Shown: positions 35,150-45,144 of the stretch, piece after piece
Numbering within the stretch: the stretch's first letter is position 1
Layout of the letters: every line of letters starts with the position of its first letter
Assembly: GCF_017352135.1 (NCBI RefSeq)
Contig: NZ_CP071457.1
Location: forward strand, 1-64,000
Direction of reading: 5' to 3'
From: Rhizobium lentis
Lineage (GTDB): Bacteria; Pseudomonadota; Alphaproteobacteria; Rhizobiales; Rhizobiaceae
Length of the DNA stretch: 64,000 nucleotides
The notes under the pieces: generated by a model
Seen by the model: the letters and a program-made list of their open reading frames with translations, nothing else
The model's database searches: none
What the model was told of the DNA's origin: nothing
Made by a program: the position numbers and the translations under genes

Positions 35150-36292
35150 ATGTCGTGGCAGCATTCCGTACCCCGCATCACCGAGGACGAACGGCAGCTC
35201 CGTCTATCGAAACTCCGGCAAGGGATCGAAGGCGAAGGCCTCGCCGGCGTGCTCCTCGGGCCGACCGAGAGCCTGCGTTACTTCACCGGTCTCGTATGGC
35301 ATCCGAGCGAAAGGTTTCTCGGCGCGCTCGTGACGCCCAGTGCCATTTCCTACATCGTACCAGGGTTCGAGCGCAGCCGCGTCGAAACCCTGCCGCATCT
35401 GCCGGGGGAAATCCTGCTCTGGGAAGAGGAAGAAAGCAGTGCTGCCCTCATCTCGCGGCTTGTCGGCCAGGGCGGCCGGCTGGCTCTCGACGACGGGCTG
35501 CCGCTTTACTTCTATCATGCCTTGGCGGCGGCGATGGGCGCCGAAAGGCTCGCCGATGGCGGGCGGCTGATCCGCGGCCTGCGGCGCATCAAATCGGCGG
35601 CCGAGATCGCGCTCATCCAATATGCGATGAACCTGACGCTCGACGTCCACGAGCAGGTGCATGCGCTGTTGAAGCCGGGCATCAGATCATCCGAAGTGGT
35701 CGATTTCATCGATCGCCAGCATCGCCAGGCCGGCGCCGACGACGGCTCGACATTCGCAATCGTCTCCTTCGGCGCAGCGACCTCGCTTCCACATGGCGCC
35801 GACGGCGATCAGGTTCTGGGCCCAAGCGACGTCATTCTTGTCGACACCGGCTGCCGGATCGACGGTTATCATTCCGACATCACCAGGACCTACATGCTGG
35901 AGGGCGGCGACCGCGAGTTCGAACGCGCCTGGCGGATCGAGCGCGAGGCACAGCAGGCGGTCTTCGACGCAGCCCGGATCGGCGCCGCCTGCGCAAGCCT
36001 CGACGATGCCGCCCGCAAGGTGCTCGCCAAACATTCGCTCGGCCCCGACTACCGCCTGCCGGGATTGCCGCATCGCGCCGGCCACGGCCTGGGGCTCGAG
36101 ATCCATGAAGAGCCCTATATCGTTCGCGGCAACGACACGGCCCTTGCCGCCGGCATGTGTTTTTCCAACGAACCGATGATCGTCTTCCCCGAAAAATTCG
36201 GGATCCGGTTGGAGGATCATATCACCATGACCGCAGACGGCCCACGTTGGTTCACCGATCCGGCGGCGGGGCCGACCGAGCCGTTTGCCTGA
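35150..36292 (+). CDS. M24 family metallopeptidase (Xaa-Pro dipeptidase/aminopeptidase type)
   Basis: A 380-residue 'pita-bread' metallopeptidase. The creatinase-like N-terminal domain spans about residues 10-145 (GPTESLRYFTGLVWHPSERF). In the catalytic domain the metal ligands can be placed: Asp232 (LVDTGC), Asp243 (HSDITRT), His in GHGLGLEIHEEPY, Glu in FSNEPM, Glu in RLEDHITM. These enzymes cleave before or after proline, or hydrolyse related amidino compounds. No signal peptide, so cytoplasmic. Co-directional with the GntR gene. It ends 36 bases from the convergent fucosidase gene. Confidence 0.88.
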   Translation: MSWQHSVPRITEDERQLRLSKLRQGIEGEGLAGVLLGPTESLRYFTGLVWHPSERFLGALVTPSAISYIVPGFERSRVETLPHLPGEILLWEEEESSAALISRLVGQGGRLALDDGLPLYFYHALAAAMGAERLADGGRLIRGLRRIKSAAEIALIQYAMNLTLDVHEQVHALLKPGIRSSEVVDFIDRQHRQAGADDGSTFAIVSFGAATSLPHGADGDQVLGPSDVILVDTGCRIDGYHSDITRTYMLEGGDREFERAWRIEREAQQAVFDAARIGAACASLDDAARKVLAKHSLGPDYRLPGLPHRAGHGLGLEIHEEPYIVRGNDTALAAGMCFSNEPMIVFPEKFGIRLEDHITMTADGPRWFTDPAAGPTEPFA

Positions 36293-36328
36293 GCGGCGTC
36301 ATCTCCCGCCCGCTCAGGCAGCTGCCTG

Positions 36329-37666
36329 TCAATCTCGAATGCCGGCCGCGCTTGCAGTCTTGAGCTTGACCTCGATGACGGGGACGACGACTTTGGGTCG
36401 GCGCACCGGCAGGACGAATGTCAGTTCGTCCTCGGCGACGGGGAACTGCGTGTTCGCCCAGAGCGTATTGGCCGACGGGCGCAGCCAGGTGACTTCGCTG
36501 GCGTCATGCAGGAATTGCGCATATTCGATCTTGCCCGCCAGCGCATCGAAATGCAGATGCTTGTAGGGCCAGTTGAACAGGTGGATATAGAGGCGGTCGC
36601 CGTTCTGGGTGAGCCGGCAATCGGGCGGCGCGGTAAAGTCGGACTGGGTGCAGCCGACGATGCTGCGCTCGTGTAGCGCCATCCATTCCTCATAGGCGGC
36701 AAGGGCGGCGAGGGCGCGATGGTCGAGCGTGCCGCGTGCCGTCGGCCCGACATTCATCAGCAGATTGCCGCCGATGGCGACGGTGCCGACCAGCATCTGC
36801 ACCAGTTGCTCCGTACTTTTCCAGGTATCCTCGTCGCGGTGATAACCCCAGGAGCCGCTGAGCGTCTGGCAGGCTTCCCAGACGACCCGCCTGCCGTCGC
36901 GTTTGGGCCAGGCGCGCGGCATATATTGCTCCGGAGTCACGATGTCAGGCTGCAGGCCGGCAAGATCGAGCCGGTTGTTGATGATGATATCGGGGGCGAG
37001 CTCGCGCACCAGGCGCACGAGCTTCTCGCTTTCCCAATCCCGATGGCCCTTGCCGACCAGCTCTCCGAGTTTCCACTGCGGATAGCTGAAATCGAACCAC
37101 ATGATGTCGATCCGGCCGAACTCGGTCAGCAACTCGCGCACCTGCTCGCGCATGAAGGCGGCATAACGGCTGATGTCGCGGCCTTCGTTGATCTGCGTCG
37201 CATCGGGGTGATTGCGCTGCGGGTGGCGCGGATCGACCGTAAAGTCGGGATGATGCCAGTCGATCAGCGAATAGTAGAAGCCGATCCTCAGGCCTTTGGC
37301 GCGGAAGGCGTCGACGAAGGGCCGCAGCAGATCTCTTCCGTAAGGCGTGTTGGTCACCTTGAAGTCGGTTGCCTTGGTGTCCCAGAGGCAGAAGCCCTCA
37401 TGGTGCTTGGTCGTCAGCACCACATATTTCATGCCCGCGGCTTTCGCGCGTCTCGCCCACTCTCCGGGGTCGTAGAGATCGGGATCGAAATGATCGAAGT
37501 ATTTCTGATAGTCGGCGTCGGTCAGTTCTTCGCGGCTCTTGACCCATTCATGGCGCGCCGGCAGGGCATAGAGCCCCCAATGCACGAACATGCCGAACCG
37601 GTCGTGGACGAACCAGGCCTTCTTCTCCTCGGGCAAGGCCAGTGACTGCAGATTGTCGCCATCCAT
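36329..37666 (-). CDS. Alpha-L-fucosidase (GH29)
   Basis: A 445-residue GH29 enzyme. It opens with WFVHDRFGMFVHWGLYALPA (18-37), has the family block VLTTKHHEGFCLW, and the probable nucleophile Asp192 in IDIMWFDFSYPQW; GGNLLMNVGPTARG follows. It lacks a signal peptide, so fucosides are probably taken up first. The start ATG has AGGAGG about ten bases upstream; an alternative start 23 codons earlier would overlap the upstream LacI gene. It lies 28 bases behind that LacI gene, on the other strand from the big transporter operon it probably serves. Confidence 0.9.
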   Translation of the reverse strand: MDGDNLQSLALPEEKKAWFVHDRFGMFVHWGLYALPARHEWVKSREELTDADYQKYFDHFDPDLYDPGEWARRAKAAGMKYVVLTTKHHEGFCLWDTKATDFKVTNTPYGRDLLRPFVDAFRAKGLRIGFYYSLIDWHHPDFTVDPRHPQRNHPDATQINEGRDISRYAAFMREQVRELLTEFGRIDIMWFDFSYPQWKLGELVGKGHRDWESEKLVRLVRELAPDIIINNRLDLAGLQPDIVTPEQYMPRAWPKRDGRRVVWEACQTLSGSWGYHRDEDTWKSTEQLVQMLVGTVAIGGNLLMNVGPTARGTLDHRALAALAAYEEWMALHERSIVGCTQSDFTAPPDCRLTQNGDRLYIHLFNWPYKHLHFDALAGKIEYAQFLHDASEVTWLRPSANTLWANTQFPVAEDELTFVLPVRRPKVVVPVIEVKLKTASAAGIRD

Positions 37667-37694
37667 GGGTGGTGTTCCTCCTGTTGGATTGGAA

Positions 37695-38726
37695 TCAGGT
37701 CGTTTCGCGGACGATGAGTTCGGGGACGATGACAATGCCGTGCTGGCGGTTCTTGGTGGCGATGCGGCTGAGCAGCAGGCGCACGGCTTCCTCTCCCATT
37801 TCCCGTTTCTGCACCCTCAGGGTGGTAAGGGCCGGGGACAGCAGCTCGGCCGTTGGAATGTCGTCGAAGCCGATCAAAGCGATCTGCTCGGGGATCGAAA
37901 TGCCGGCCGCTCGGCAGGCTTTCATGGCGCCGATCGCATTGAGGTCGTTGTAGCAGACGAGAGCGTCGATGCCGGGCGCTTCCGCCAGCAATTGCGCCGC
38001 CGCCGTCTGTCCCGCCGCTGCGGTAGGATCGCAATAGACTAGGCCTTCCGCCTTCAGTCCATGGGCCGCCAGCGTCTTGCGGATGCCGACGAGGCGGCTC
38101 TTGCCGCCGAAGGAACTTCGCGGCCCGGCGATGATCGCAATCCTGCGGCGCCCGCGCTCGACCAGATGATCGATGGCGCGCGACGCTCCGGTCTCGTAAT
38201 CGGTGACGATGGTTCCCGCGACGTCCGTTGGAGCTTCGCGGTTGATCAGCACGACCGCGCGGTGGGGCGCCAGCGCCTTGTGCAAGGCGGCATCGGGCAG
38301 CCGCGCGCTGCAGACGATGATGCCGTCGACCCGATGCCTCAGCAGCGCCTCGATGAGCTCTTCCTCCCGCTTGCTGTTCTCGACGACGTTGGACAGAAGC
38401 AGGTTGTAGCCGGCGGCACTCGCCGCATCCTCGGCCCCCCTGATGACCTCGGGAAAGAACGGGTTGGTGATATCGGGAACGAGAAGGCCGATGGTCTTCG
38501 ACCGATCCGAGCGCAATCCGCGTGCGAAGGGATTGGGCCGGTAGTTGAGTTCGTTCGCCGCCAGGAGAATGCGCTGGGTGGTCTCCGCGCTGGCGCCGCC
38601 CTGACCGTTGAGCACGCGCGATACCGTCATCGGCGACACGCCGGCGGCGCGCGCGACATCGGCGATGGTTATTTTGGATTCTGGCTCTTTGGGGCGGTTC
38701 AACGGGGTGGTCTCTTGGAATGGCAT
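37695..38726 (-). CDS. LacI family transcriptional regulator (of the Dpp/glycosidase operon)
   Basis: A 343-residue LacI-type regulator. The helix-turn-helix reads ITIADVARAAGVSPMTVSRV (about 18-37) with hinge NYRPNPFARGLRSDRSK. The sensor domain starts TIGLLVPDITNPFFPEV, and LIGFDDIPTAELLSPALTTL lies near the C-terminal end. It diverges from the operon beginning at 38895, with CGTTAACG palindromes in between, and is followed by the fucosidase gene. It probably represses both directions until a sugar is present. An open frame 59 codons longer would cover the operators and is not accepted. Confidence 0.92.
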   Translation of the reverse strand: MPFQETTPLNRPKEPESKITIADVARAAGVSPMTVSRVLNGQGGASAETTQRILLAANELNYRPNPFARGLRSDRSKTIGLLVPDITNPFFPEVIRGAEDAASAAGYNLLLSNVVENSKREEELIEALLRHRVDGIIVCSARLPDAALHKALAPHRAVVLINREAPTDVAGTIVTDYETGASRAIDHLVERGRRRIAIIAGPRSSFGGKSRLVGIRKTLAAHGLKAEGLVYCDPTAAAGQTAAAQLLAEAPGIDALVCYNDLNAIGAMKACRAAGISIPEQIALIGFDDIPTAELLSPALTTLRVQKREMGEEAVRLLLSRIATKNRQHGIVIVPELIVRETT

Positions 38727-38828
38727 GGTATTGAGATAACGATAACTAACATACTTCCCGAGAAAACCAAGTCTGCTCGGGGGTCCATGACCTGTTTCAA
38801 AAATCTTTTTGACAATGCTGAACGGTAA

Positions 38829-38863
38829 CGTTAACGTAAGATACAGAGGAGAATACGTTAACG
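38829..38863. promoter_or_regulatory. Tandem CGTTAACG operators for a LacI-type regulator
   Basis: Two perfect CGTTAACG palindromes lie at 38829-38836 and 38856-38863, 27 bases apart centre to centre. Each sits in a longer TAACGTTAACG or CGTTAACGATAAC context. A related GATAACGATAAC lies at 38735-38746, just before the LacI start. CG-centred or TTAA-centred palindromes with such flanks fit LacI-family regulators, and the divergent LacI gene is the natural partner. Confidence 0.65.
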
Positions 38864-38894
38864 ATAACCTAGGCGAGATCATTGGGAGGAAACA

Positions 38895-40820
38895 ATGCAA
38901 CACGTCAGAATTCTACGACGGCAGGTTATTTCCACCGTTGCCACAGCGATTCTCATCGGTTCCAGCTGGGCGGGAGCCGCCTTCGGTTTTCAGGAGTCGC
39001 CGGAGCTCAAGGCGCTCGTCGATGCCGGCAAGCTGCCGCCTGTGGAAAAACGGCTGCCGAAGGACCCTCTCGTGCTCACGCCTCTGGAATCGGTCGGGAC
39101 CTATGGCGGCACCTGGCGCACGGCCACCTTCGGCGGCGGCGACAGCGAGATCGAGCGTTCGATCGGCTATACCAGGCTGGTCCGCTGGAATCCGGAATGG
39201 ACCGAGGTGATCCCCGATATCGCCAAGAGCGTCGAGGTCAACGCGGACGCCACCGAATATACTTTCGCTCTGCGTGAAGGCACGCGCTGGTCGGATGGCG
39301 AGCCCTTCACGGCAGACGATCTGGTGTGGTGGAACGAGAACGTGCTGCGCAATACCAAGATCACGCCTGCCGCGCCGGGATGGCTGACCGGGGGCGGTGA
39401 GACGGTCAAGGTCGAGAAGATCGATGATTACAGGGTGGTCTTCAAATTCGCCGCGCCGAACGGTCTCTTCCTGATGAACATGGCGACGGTGCGCGGCTCA
39501 GATATCCTGGCGGCCGCACCGGCGCACTACCTCAAGCAGTTCCACAAGGATTTCAATCCCGACGGCATCGACGCCCTGGTGAAGGCAGCGGGCGCAACAG
39601 ACTGGGTCCAGCTCTTCAACAACAAGACCGGCTTTCCCGGCCGCTGGCGCGATCTCGGCCGCCCGACGCTCGACGCCTGGGTGTTGACCGCGCCCTATAA
39701 CGGCACGACCCAGGTCGTCGGCGAACGCAATCCCTATTACGCCAAGGTGGACACGGCAGGAAACCAGCTGCCCTACTTGGACCGCATCACCATCGACGTG
39801 ATGCAGGATACACAGGCGATCATTCTGAAGGCGATCAGCGGCGAAATCGACATGCAGAACCGCTTCATCGAGACGACGGATGCGCGCCCCGTGATCGTGC
39901 AGAACCAGCAGAAGGGTGGCTACGGTCTCTTCATCGCCAGGCCGGCATGGTCGAACGCGCTGCTGATCACCCTCAACCAGACCCACAAGAATCCGGCGCT
40001 GCGCGCCGTCTTCTCAAACAAGGATTTCCGCATCGGCCTCAGCCACGCGATCAACCGCGAGGAGCTCAACCAGCTGATCTATGCCGGCCAAGCCAAGCCC
40101 TATCAGGCGGCACCGCGCGAAGGCACCGCACTCTACGACGAGAAGATGGCGACGCAATATCTGGAATATAATGTCGATCTCGCCAATCAGTATCTCGACA
40201 AGGCGGGTCTCACCAAGCGCGATGCCGAAGGCTTTCGCCTCGGTCAGAACGGCAAGCGGATCACCTTCGCACTCGATGCGCTGACCGGAAGCCCGATCCA
40301 GGTCGACGCCCTTGAGATGATCCAGCGCTACTGGCGGGCCGTCGGCATCGATATGCAGCCGCGCCCGGCGGAACGCTCTCTGATCTTCTCCCGGCTGCAG
40401 AACAACGACAATGACGGCCTGGGGTGGGTCGGCGGCGGTGGCTACGACTTCCTCGGCCTGCTCGATCCCAAATGGTATTTCCCGCACGAATATGAATCGA
40501 GCTTCGCGACCGCTTGGGGTCTCTATTACCAGAACCCCAAGGATCCGAACGCTGAGGAGCCGAGCCCCGCCGCCAAGAAGCAGATGGACCTCTACCGGCA
40601 GGTGCAGGAGGCCCCGACGCTCGAAAAGCAGCTCGCCGCGATGAAGGAGCTGCTGGCGATCACCCGTGATGAATTCTATGTCATCGGCACCAACCTGGAG
40701 CCGGACCGGGTCGGCATCGTCAAGACCAACATGCACAACGTGCCCAAGGTCATTCCCAGCACATCCTTCTACATGACGCCGGGGCCGGCCAAGCCCGAGA
40801 CCTTCTATTATCAGCAGTAG
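38895..40820 (+). CDS. ABC transporter substrate-binding protein, family 5 (DppA/OppA-like)
   Basis: A 641-residue family-5 binding protein with a signal peptide (about residues 1-32, ending near GAAFGFQ). Marks include VGTYGGTWRTATFGGGDSEI, the family segment YTFALREGTRWSDGEPFTAD, and DFRIGLSHAINREELNQLIY. The length exceeds ordinary DppA (about 530) and matches the longer group often linked to oligosaccharide uptake in rhizobia and Thermotoga. GGGAGG precedes the ATG. With GH29 and GH39 enzymes in the same locus, an oligosaccharide ligand is more likely than a peptide. Confidence 0.88.
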   Translation: MQHVRILRRQVISTVATAILIGSSWAGAAFGFQESPELKALVDAGKLPPVEKRLPKDPLVLTPLESVGTYGGTWRTATFGGGDSEIERSIGYTRLVRWNPEWTEVIPDIAKSVEVNADATEYTFALREGTRWSDGEPFTADDLVWWNENVLRNTKITPAAPGWLTGGGETVKVEKIDDYRVVFKFAAPNGLFLMNMATVRGSDILAAAPAHYLKQFHKDFNPDGIDALVKAAGATDWVQLFNNKTGFPGRWRDLGRPTLDAWVLTAPYNGTTQVVGERNPYYAKVDTAGNQLPYLDRITIDVMQDTQAIILKAISGEIDMQNRFIETTDARPVIVQNQQKGGYGLFIARPAWSNALLITLNQTHKNPALRAVFSNKDFRIGLSHAINREELNQLIYAGQAKPYQAAPREGTALYDEKMATQYLEYNVDLANQYLDKAGLTKRDAEGFRLGQNGKRITFALDALTGSPIQVDALEMIQRYWRAVGIDMQPRPAERSLIFSRLQNNDNDGLGWVGGGGYDFLGLLDPKWYFPHEYESSFATAWGLYYQNPKDPNAEEPSPAAKKQMDLYRQVQEAPTLEKQLAAMKELLAITRDEFYVIGTNLEPDRVGIVKTNMHNVPKVIPSTSFYMTPGPAKPETFYYQQ

Positions 40821-40914
40821 AGGCACGCGATCGGCAGGAATGGCGTTCACGGCTGCTATTCCTGCCCCAGCCCCGCCCAATCCGATCGGCGATCGCCGTC
40901 GAAGGAGCTTGAAT

Positions 40915-41901
40915 ATGGCCGGCTTCATCATCAGACGTCTGCTTTACATGATCCCGATGATGTTCGCGATCTCGGTCGTGACCTTCATCATCATCCAGTT
41001 GCCGCCGGGCGACTTCCTGACCGCGATGACCGCGCGCCTGGCCTCCCAGAACGAAACCGTTGATCCCGGCGTCATTGCCGGCCTGCGTGAGCGCTATGGC
41101 CTCGACCAGCCTTGGCCGGTCCAATATTGGAAATGGATCAGCGGCATCCTGCTGCGCGGCGATTTCGGCCAGTCCCTCGATTGGAACAAGCCGGTCAGCG
41201 AGCTGATCTGGGCGCGCATGGGCCTGACGATGGCGGTCTCGGTCACAACGCTGCTCTTCGTCTGGGCGGTGGCCTTTCCGATCGGCATCTATTCTGCCGT
41301 ACGGCAATATTCGGTGGGGGACTATGTCGCCACCTTCTTCGGTTTTCTTGGGCTTGCCATTCCGAGCTTCCTGCTGGCGCTGGTGCTGATGTTCGTCTCC
41401 GCGCAATATTTCGGCCAAAGCGTCGGCGGGCTGTTTTCACCCAACTATATCAATGCCGCCTGGAGCTGGGCCAAGCTCGGCGATCTCATTTCGCATATGT
41501 GGATCCCTGTCGTCGTGCTCGGTACCGGCGCGACGGCGGCGCTGATCCGCATCATGCGCGCCAACCTGCTCGACGAACTCAACAAGCCCTATGTCGACAT
41601 GGCGCGCTCCCGGGGCCTAAGCGAAATCCGGCTGCTGCTCAAATATCCGGTGCGGGTGGCGCTCAACCCCTTCGTATCCACAGTCGGCTGGGTGCTGCCG
41701 CACCTCGTCTCGGGCTCGGTGGTGGTTTCCATCGTCCTCAGCCTGCCGATCACCGGGCCGCTGCTGCTCAACGCATTGTTTGCCCAGGACATGTATCTCG
41801 CCGGCACTTTCATCCTGCTGATGAGCATGCTGACGCTGATCGGCACGTTGATCTCCGATCTGCTGCTCGCCTGGCTCGATCCGCGCATCCGCAACGGCTG
41901 A
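40915..41901 (+). CDS. ABC transporter permease, DppB-like
   Basis: A 328-residue permease with six hydrophobic segments, opening FIIRRLLYMIPMMFAISVVTF, the DppB/OppB N-terminal pattern. A PGD motif (LPPGDFL) follows the first helix, and the coupling loop contains VDMARSRGLSEIRLLLKYPV. GAAGGAG precedes the chosen ATG; a longer reading upstream has no ribosome-binding site. First pore subunit of the Dpp-type importer. Confidence 0.9.
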   Translation: MAGFIIRRLLYMIPMMFAISVVTFIIIQLPPGDFLTAMTARLASQNETVDPGVIAGLRERYGLDQPWPVQYWKWISGILLRGDFGQSLDWNKPVSELIWARMGLTMAVSVTTLLFVWAVAFPIGIYSAVRQYSVGDYVATFFGFLGLAIPSFLLALVLMFVSAQYFGQSVGGLFSPNYINAAWSWAKLGDLISHMWIPVVVLGTGATAALIRIMRANLLDELNKPYVDMARSRGLSEIRLLLKYPVRVALNPFVSTVGWVLPHLVSGSVVVSIVLSLPITGPLLLNALFAQDMYLAGTFILLMSMLTLIGTLISDLLLAWLDPRIRNG

Positions 41902-41913
41902 AGGACGATAGAT

Positions 41914-43047
41914 ATGACTGATCAAGCCATCGCACTCGCGCCTGAAGTGATCCGGAATTCCGACGCCGTCGCCGGGCAGTGGAAGCTCATATGGCGACGC
42001 TTCTGCCGCCATCGCTTGGCGCTTGCTGCCGGCGTCGTCATCTTTTTGATCTACATGGTCGCCCTGTTTGCCGAGGTTCTCGCCCCGGTTTCGTCGCAGA
42101 CCTACGATTCCCGCTACACTTATGCGCCGCCGCAACAGCTCAGGTTCGCAGGCTATGATGCGACAGGCGGATTTCACCCGCTCTATGTCAACGGTTATTC
42201 GATGAAGGTCGATCCGATCGCGCTCAGCCGCACTTATGTGCCCGATCCGGCCGTCGTCATCCCGGTGGGCTTCTTCGTCAAGGGCGAACCCTATCGGCTC
42301 TGGGGTCTGTTCGATCTGGACCGGCATCTGATCGGCCCGATCGAGATGGGCAAACCCTTCTACCTGTTCGGCGCCGACCGTCTGGGCCGCGACGTCTTCA
42401 GCCGGACGGTCTACGGTACCCGCATTTCGATGTCGGTGGGGCTGATCGGGGTGGCGATCAGCCTTGTCCTCGGCATCATCCTCGGCGGCATCTCCGGCCT
42501 CTATGGCGGCTGGGTGGACGATGTGATCCAGCGCTCGATCGAACTCATCAATTCGATCCCGACCATCCCGCTGTGGATGGGCCTTGCGGCTGCCGTGCCG
42601 ATCAGCGCCGATCCGATCCTCGTCTATCTCTGGATCACGGTCATCCTGTCGCTGATCGGCTGGACCGACCTTGCGCGTGTGGTGCGCGGGCGCTTCCTGT
42701 CGCTCAAGACCGAGGATTTCGTGATCGCCGCCCGTCTCGATGGCTGCTCGCGGATGCGCATCATCTGGCGGCACATGGTGCCGTCCTTCATGAGCCACAT
42801 CATCGCCTCGGTGACGCTCGCCATCCCGACGATGATCCTGGCCGAAACCGCGCTTTCCTTCCTCGGCATCGGCCTGCGCCCGCCCGTCGTCAGCTGGGGC
42901 GTGCTGCTTCAGGAAGCGCAGAACATCCTCGCGGTCACCAGTGCACCCTGGCTGTTCCTTCCCGGTATCGCGGTGATCGTCACGGTGCTCGCCCTCAATT
43001 TTCTCGGTGATGGATTACGCGATGCTGCAGATCCCTATGAATACTGA
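41914..43047 (+). CDS. ABC transporter permease, DppC-like
   Basis: A 377-residue permease. The N-terminal OppC_N segment (RRFCRHRLALAAGVVIFLIY) and the FGADRLGRDVFSRTVYGTRI loop identify the DppC/OppC branch; the coupling loop is AARLDGCSRMRIIWRHMVPS. It has a longer first periplasmic loop than DppC (about residues 60-145), as in oligosaccharide-type members. Second pore subunit. It overlaps the following ATPase gene by some 10-25 bases. Confidence 0.9.
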   Translation: MTDQAIALAPEVIRNSDAVAGQWKLIWRRFCRHRLALAAGVVIFLIYMVALFAEVLAPVSSQTYDSRYTYAPPQQLRFAGYDATGGFHPLYVNGYSMKVDPIALSRTYVPDPAVVIPVGFFVKGEPYRLWGLFDLDRHLIGPIEMGKPFYLFGADRLGRDVFSRTVYGTRISMSVGLIGVAISLVLGIILGGISGLYGGWVDDVIQRSIELINSIPTIPLWMGLAAAVPISADPILVYLWITVILSLIGWTDLARVVRGRFLSLKTEDFVIAARLDGCSRMRIIWRHMVPSFMSHIIASVTLAIPTMILAETALSFLGIGLRPPVVSWGVLLQEAQNILAVTSAPWLFLPGIAVIVTVLALNFLGDGLRDAADPYEY

Positions 43048-44089
43048 CTCCAATTTCGCCACCGCCGGCGGGCGCCGCGCCGATCACGACCCGCTGATCG
43101 AGGTCGATGATCTCAGAACCCACTTCTTCGGCGGTGCGGGCACGGTGAGGGCGGTCGATGGCGTCTCCTTTTCCATCCCGCGTGGCAAGACGGTCTGCGT
43201 CGTTGGCGAATCCGGTTCGGGCAAGAGCATCACCGGCCGCTCGATCCTCAACCAGGTTCCGCGCGGCGGGCGGATCGTCTCGGGCGCGATCCGCTACCGG
43301 CCTGACCCGGCGGCACCCGCCATTGATCTCGCGACGCTCGACCCGCGCGGCCGTGAGATGCGAGCGATCCGCGGCGCCCAGATTGGTCTGATCAGCCAGG
43401 AGCCGATGGCAGCGCTTTCGCCCGTCCATACGATCGGCAACCAGATGGTGGAGGTGATCCGCCTGCATCTGAAGATGGGAAAGAAAGAGGCGCGCGAACA
43501 TGCGATCGAGACCTTGGCACTGGTCGGAATTCCCCGGCCGGCCGAGCGGATGGAAAGTTACGCCTTCCAGTTTTCCGGCGGCATGCGGCAGCGCGTCTGC
43601 ATCGCGCTTGCACTCGCCTGCCGTCCCAAGCTCTTGATCGCCGACGAGCCGACCACGGCGCTCGACGTGACCACCCAGGCCAATATCCTCGATCTGCTCG
43701 CCTCGCTGCAGGCCGAATTCGGGCTCTCGGTGTTGTTTGTCACTCACGATCTCGGCGTGGTGGCCGAGATCGCCGACGAGGTCGTCGTCATGTATGTCGG
43801 CCGGGTGGTGGAGGCGGGCGATGTCGATACCATCTTCCACGCACCGGCTCATCCCTACACCAAGGCGTTGCTGCAATCCGTGCCGCGCATGCATGGCCAG
43901 CCGAGCGAACGGCTCGCGGTCATCGAGGGCATGGTGCCCTCGCGTTTCGCCCGTCCTGAAGGCTGCAGCTTTCATCCCCGCTGCAAGCAGGCGAAAGCGG
44001 GCCTCTGCGACCGGAGCGATCCCCAACCCGTCGTCATCGGCGAGGGGCACGTCGCCAGCTGTCTGCTTTACGAGGGAGGACTGCGATGA
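43022..44089 (+). CDS. ABC transporter ATP-binding protein, DppD-like
   Basis: A 355-residue ATPase: Walker A GESGSGKS, signature [15 protein letters not shown], Walker B LLIADEP and [20 protein letters not shown]. The C-terminal oligo_HPY region has the Cys motif [15 protein letters not shown], typical of Dpp/Opp ATPases and possibly holding an iron-sulfur cluster. The start is uncertain: ATG at 43022 has GGTGATGG upstream, while ATG at 43037 and GTG at 43007 are alternatives. It overlaps DppC at its start and DppF by four bases. Confidence 0.88.
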   Translation: MLQIPMNTDSNFATAGGRRADHDPLIEVDDLRTHFFGGAGTVRAVDGVSFSIPRGKTVCVVGESGSGKSITGRSILNQVPRGGRIVSGAIRYRPDPAAPAIDLATLDPRGREMRAIRGAQIGLISQEPMAALSPVHTIGNQMVEVIRLHLKMGKKEAREHAIETLALVGIPRPAERMESYAFQFSGGMRQRVCIALALACRPKLLIADEPTTALDVTTQANILDLLASLQAEFGLSVLFVTHDLGVVAEIADEVVVMYVGRVVEAGDVDTIFHAPAHPYTKALLQSVPRMHGQPSERLAVIEGMVPSRFARPEGCSFHPRCKQAKAGLCDRSDPQPVVIGEGHVASCLLYEGGLR

Positions 44090-45144
44090 CCGGTTCCGCA
44101 ACACCACGCAGCCCGCTGCTCGAACTTGACGATCTCAAGATGCATTTCCCCATTCGCATGGGCGCGTTCCGGCAGGTGGTCGGTCACGTCAAGGCGGTCG
44201 ACGGGGTTTCGCTTCGCATCGAGGACGGCGAGACGCTCGGCATCGTCGGCGAATCCGGCTGCGGCAAGTCGACGCTTGCCCGCACCGTCCTGCGCATCTA
44301 TCAGCCCACGGGCGGAGAAATCCGCTATCGCGACCGCGGCGGCGGCACCGTGGACCTCGCGGCGCTATCGGCGTCCGCCCTCAAGGACATCCACCGCGAC
44401 CTGCGCATGGTGTTCCAGGACCCGCAGTCCTCGCTCAACCCGCGCCTTCCGGTGATCGACATCATCGGCGAGGTATTGAGCGTCAACCGCATCGTCAAGG
44501 GCCGGGAACTCGAGCACCGGGTCGCCGATCTCATGCAGAGCGTCGGCCTGCGCCCCGAATATATGCGCCGCTATCCCCACGCTTTCTCGGGCGGCGAACG
44601 CCAGCGCATCGGCATTGCCCGGGCACTGGCATCCAATCCGCGCCTGGTAATTGCCGACGAGGCCGTCTCGGCGCTCGATGTCAGCGTGCAGGCGCAAACC
44701 ATCAACCTGCTGCAGGACCTGCAGGAACAGTTCGGCCTGACCTATCTTTTCGTCGCTCACGACCTCTCGGTCGTCAGGCATATCTCGGACAATATTGCCG
44801 TCATGTATGTCGGTCATGTCGTCGAAAAGGCGCCGACCGAGCAGATCTTTTCGCGCCCGCTCCACCCCTATACCGAAGCGCTGCTCTCGGCCGTGCCGAT
44901 CGCCGACCCACGGCTGCGCCGCGATCGCCAGCGCATCCGGCTGGCGGGCGAAGTTGCCGATCCCGCCCATCCGCCTCCCGGCTGCGCATTTCATCCGCGC
45001 TGCCGCTACGCGACCGCCCTTTGCAAGCAGGAGGTGCCGGCGCTGCGCACCGTCACTGACGATGGGCACGCTGTCGCCTGCCATCACGCCGAAGCCTTGA
45101 ACCTCAATCCCTTTGCAGACCGTACCGTTCCGGAGTTCAACTGA
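44086..45144 (+). CDS. ABC transporter ATP-binding protein, DppF-like
   Basis: A 352-residue ATPase with Walker [10 protein letters not shown], signature [15 protein letters not shown], and Walker [13 protein letters not shown] (Ala in place of the usual Pro after DE, common in DppF). The C-terminal [14 protein letters not shown] motif matches its partner. It heterodimerises with the DppD-like ATPase. It overlaps the DppD-like gene by four bases and shares one base with the IolB-like start, showing that the isomerase is in the same operon. Confidence 0.9.
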   Translation: MTGSATPRSPLLELDDLKMHFPIRMGAFRQVVGHVKAVDGVSLRIEDGETLGIVGESGCGKSTLARTVLRIYQPTGGEIRYRDRGGGTVDLAALSASALKDIHRDLRMVFQDPQSSLNPRLPVIDIIGEVLSVNRIVKGRELEHRVADLMQSVGLRPEYMRRYPHAFSGGERQRIGIARALASNPRLVIADEAVSALDVSVQAQTINLLQDLQEQFGLTYLFVAHDLSVVRHISDNIAVMYVGHVVEKAPTEQIFSRPLHPYTEALLSAVPIADPRLRRDRQRIRLAGEVADPAHPPPGCAFHPRCRYATALCKQEVPALRTVTDDGHAVACHHAEALNLNPFADRTVPEFN

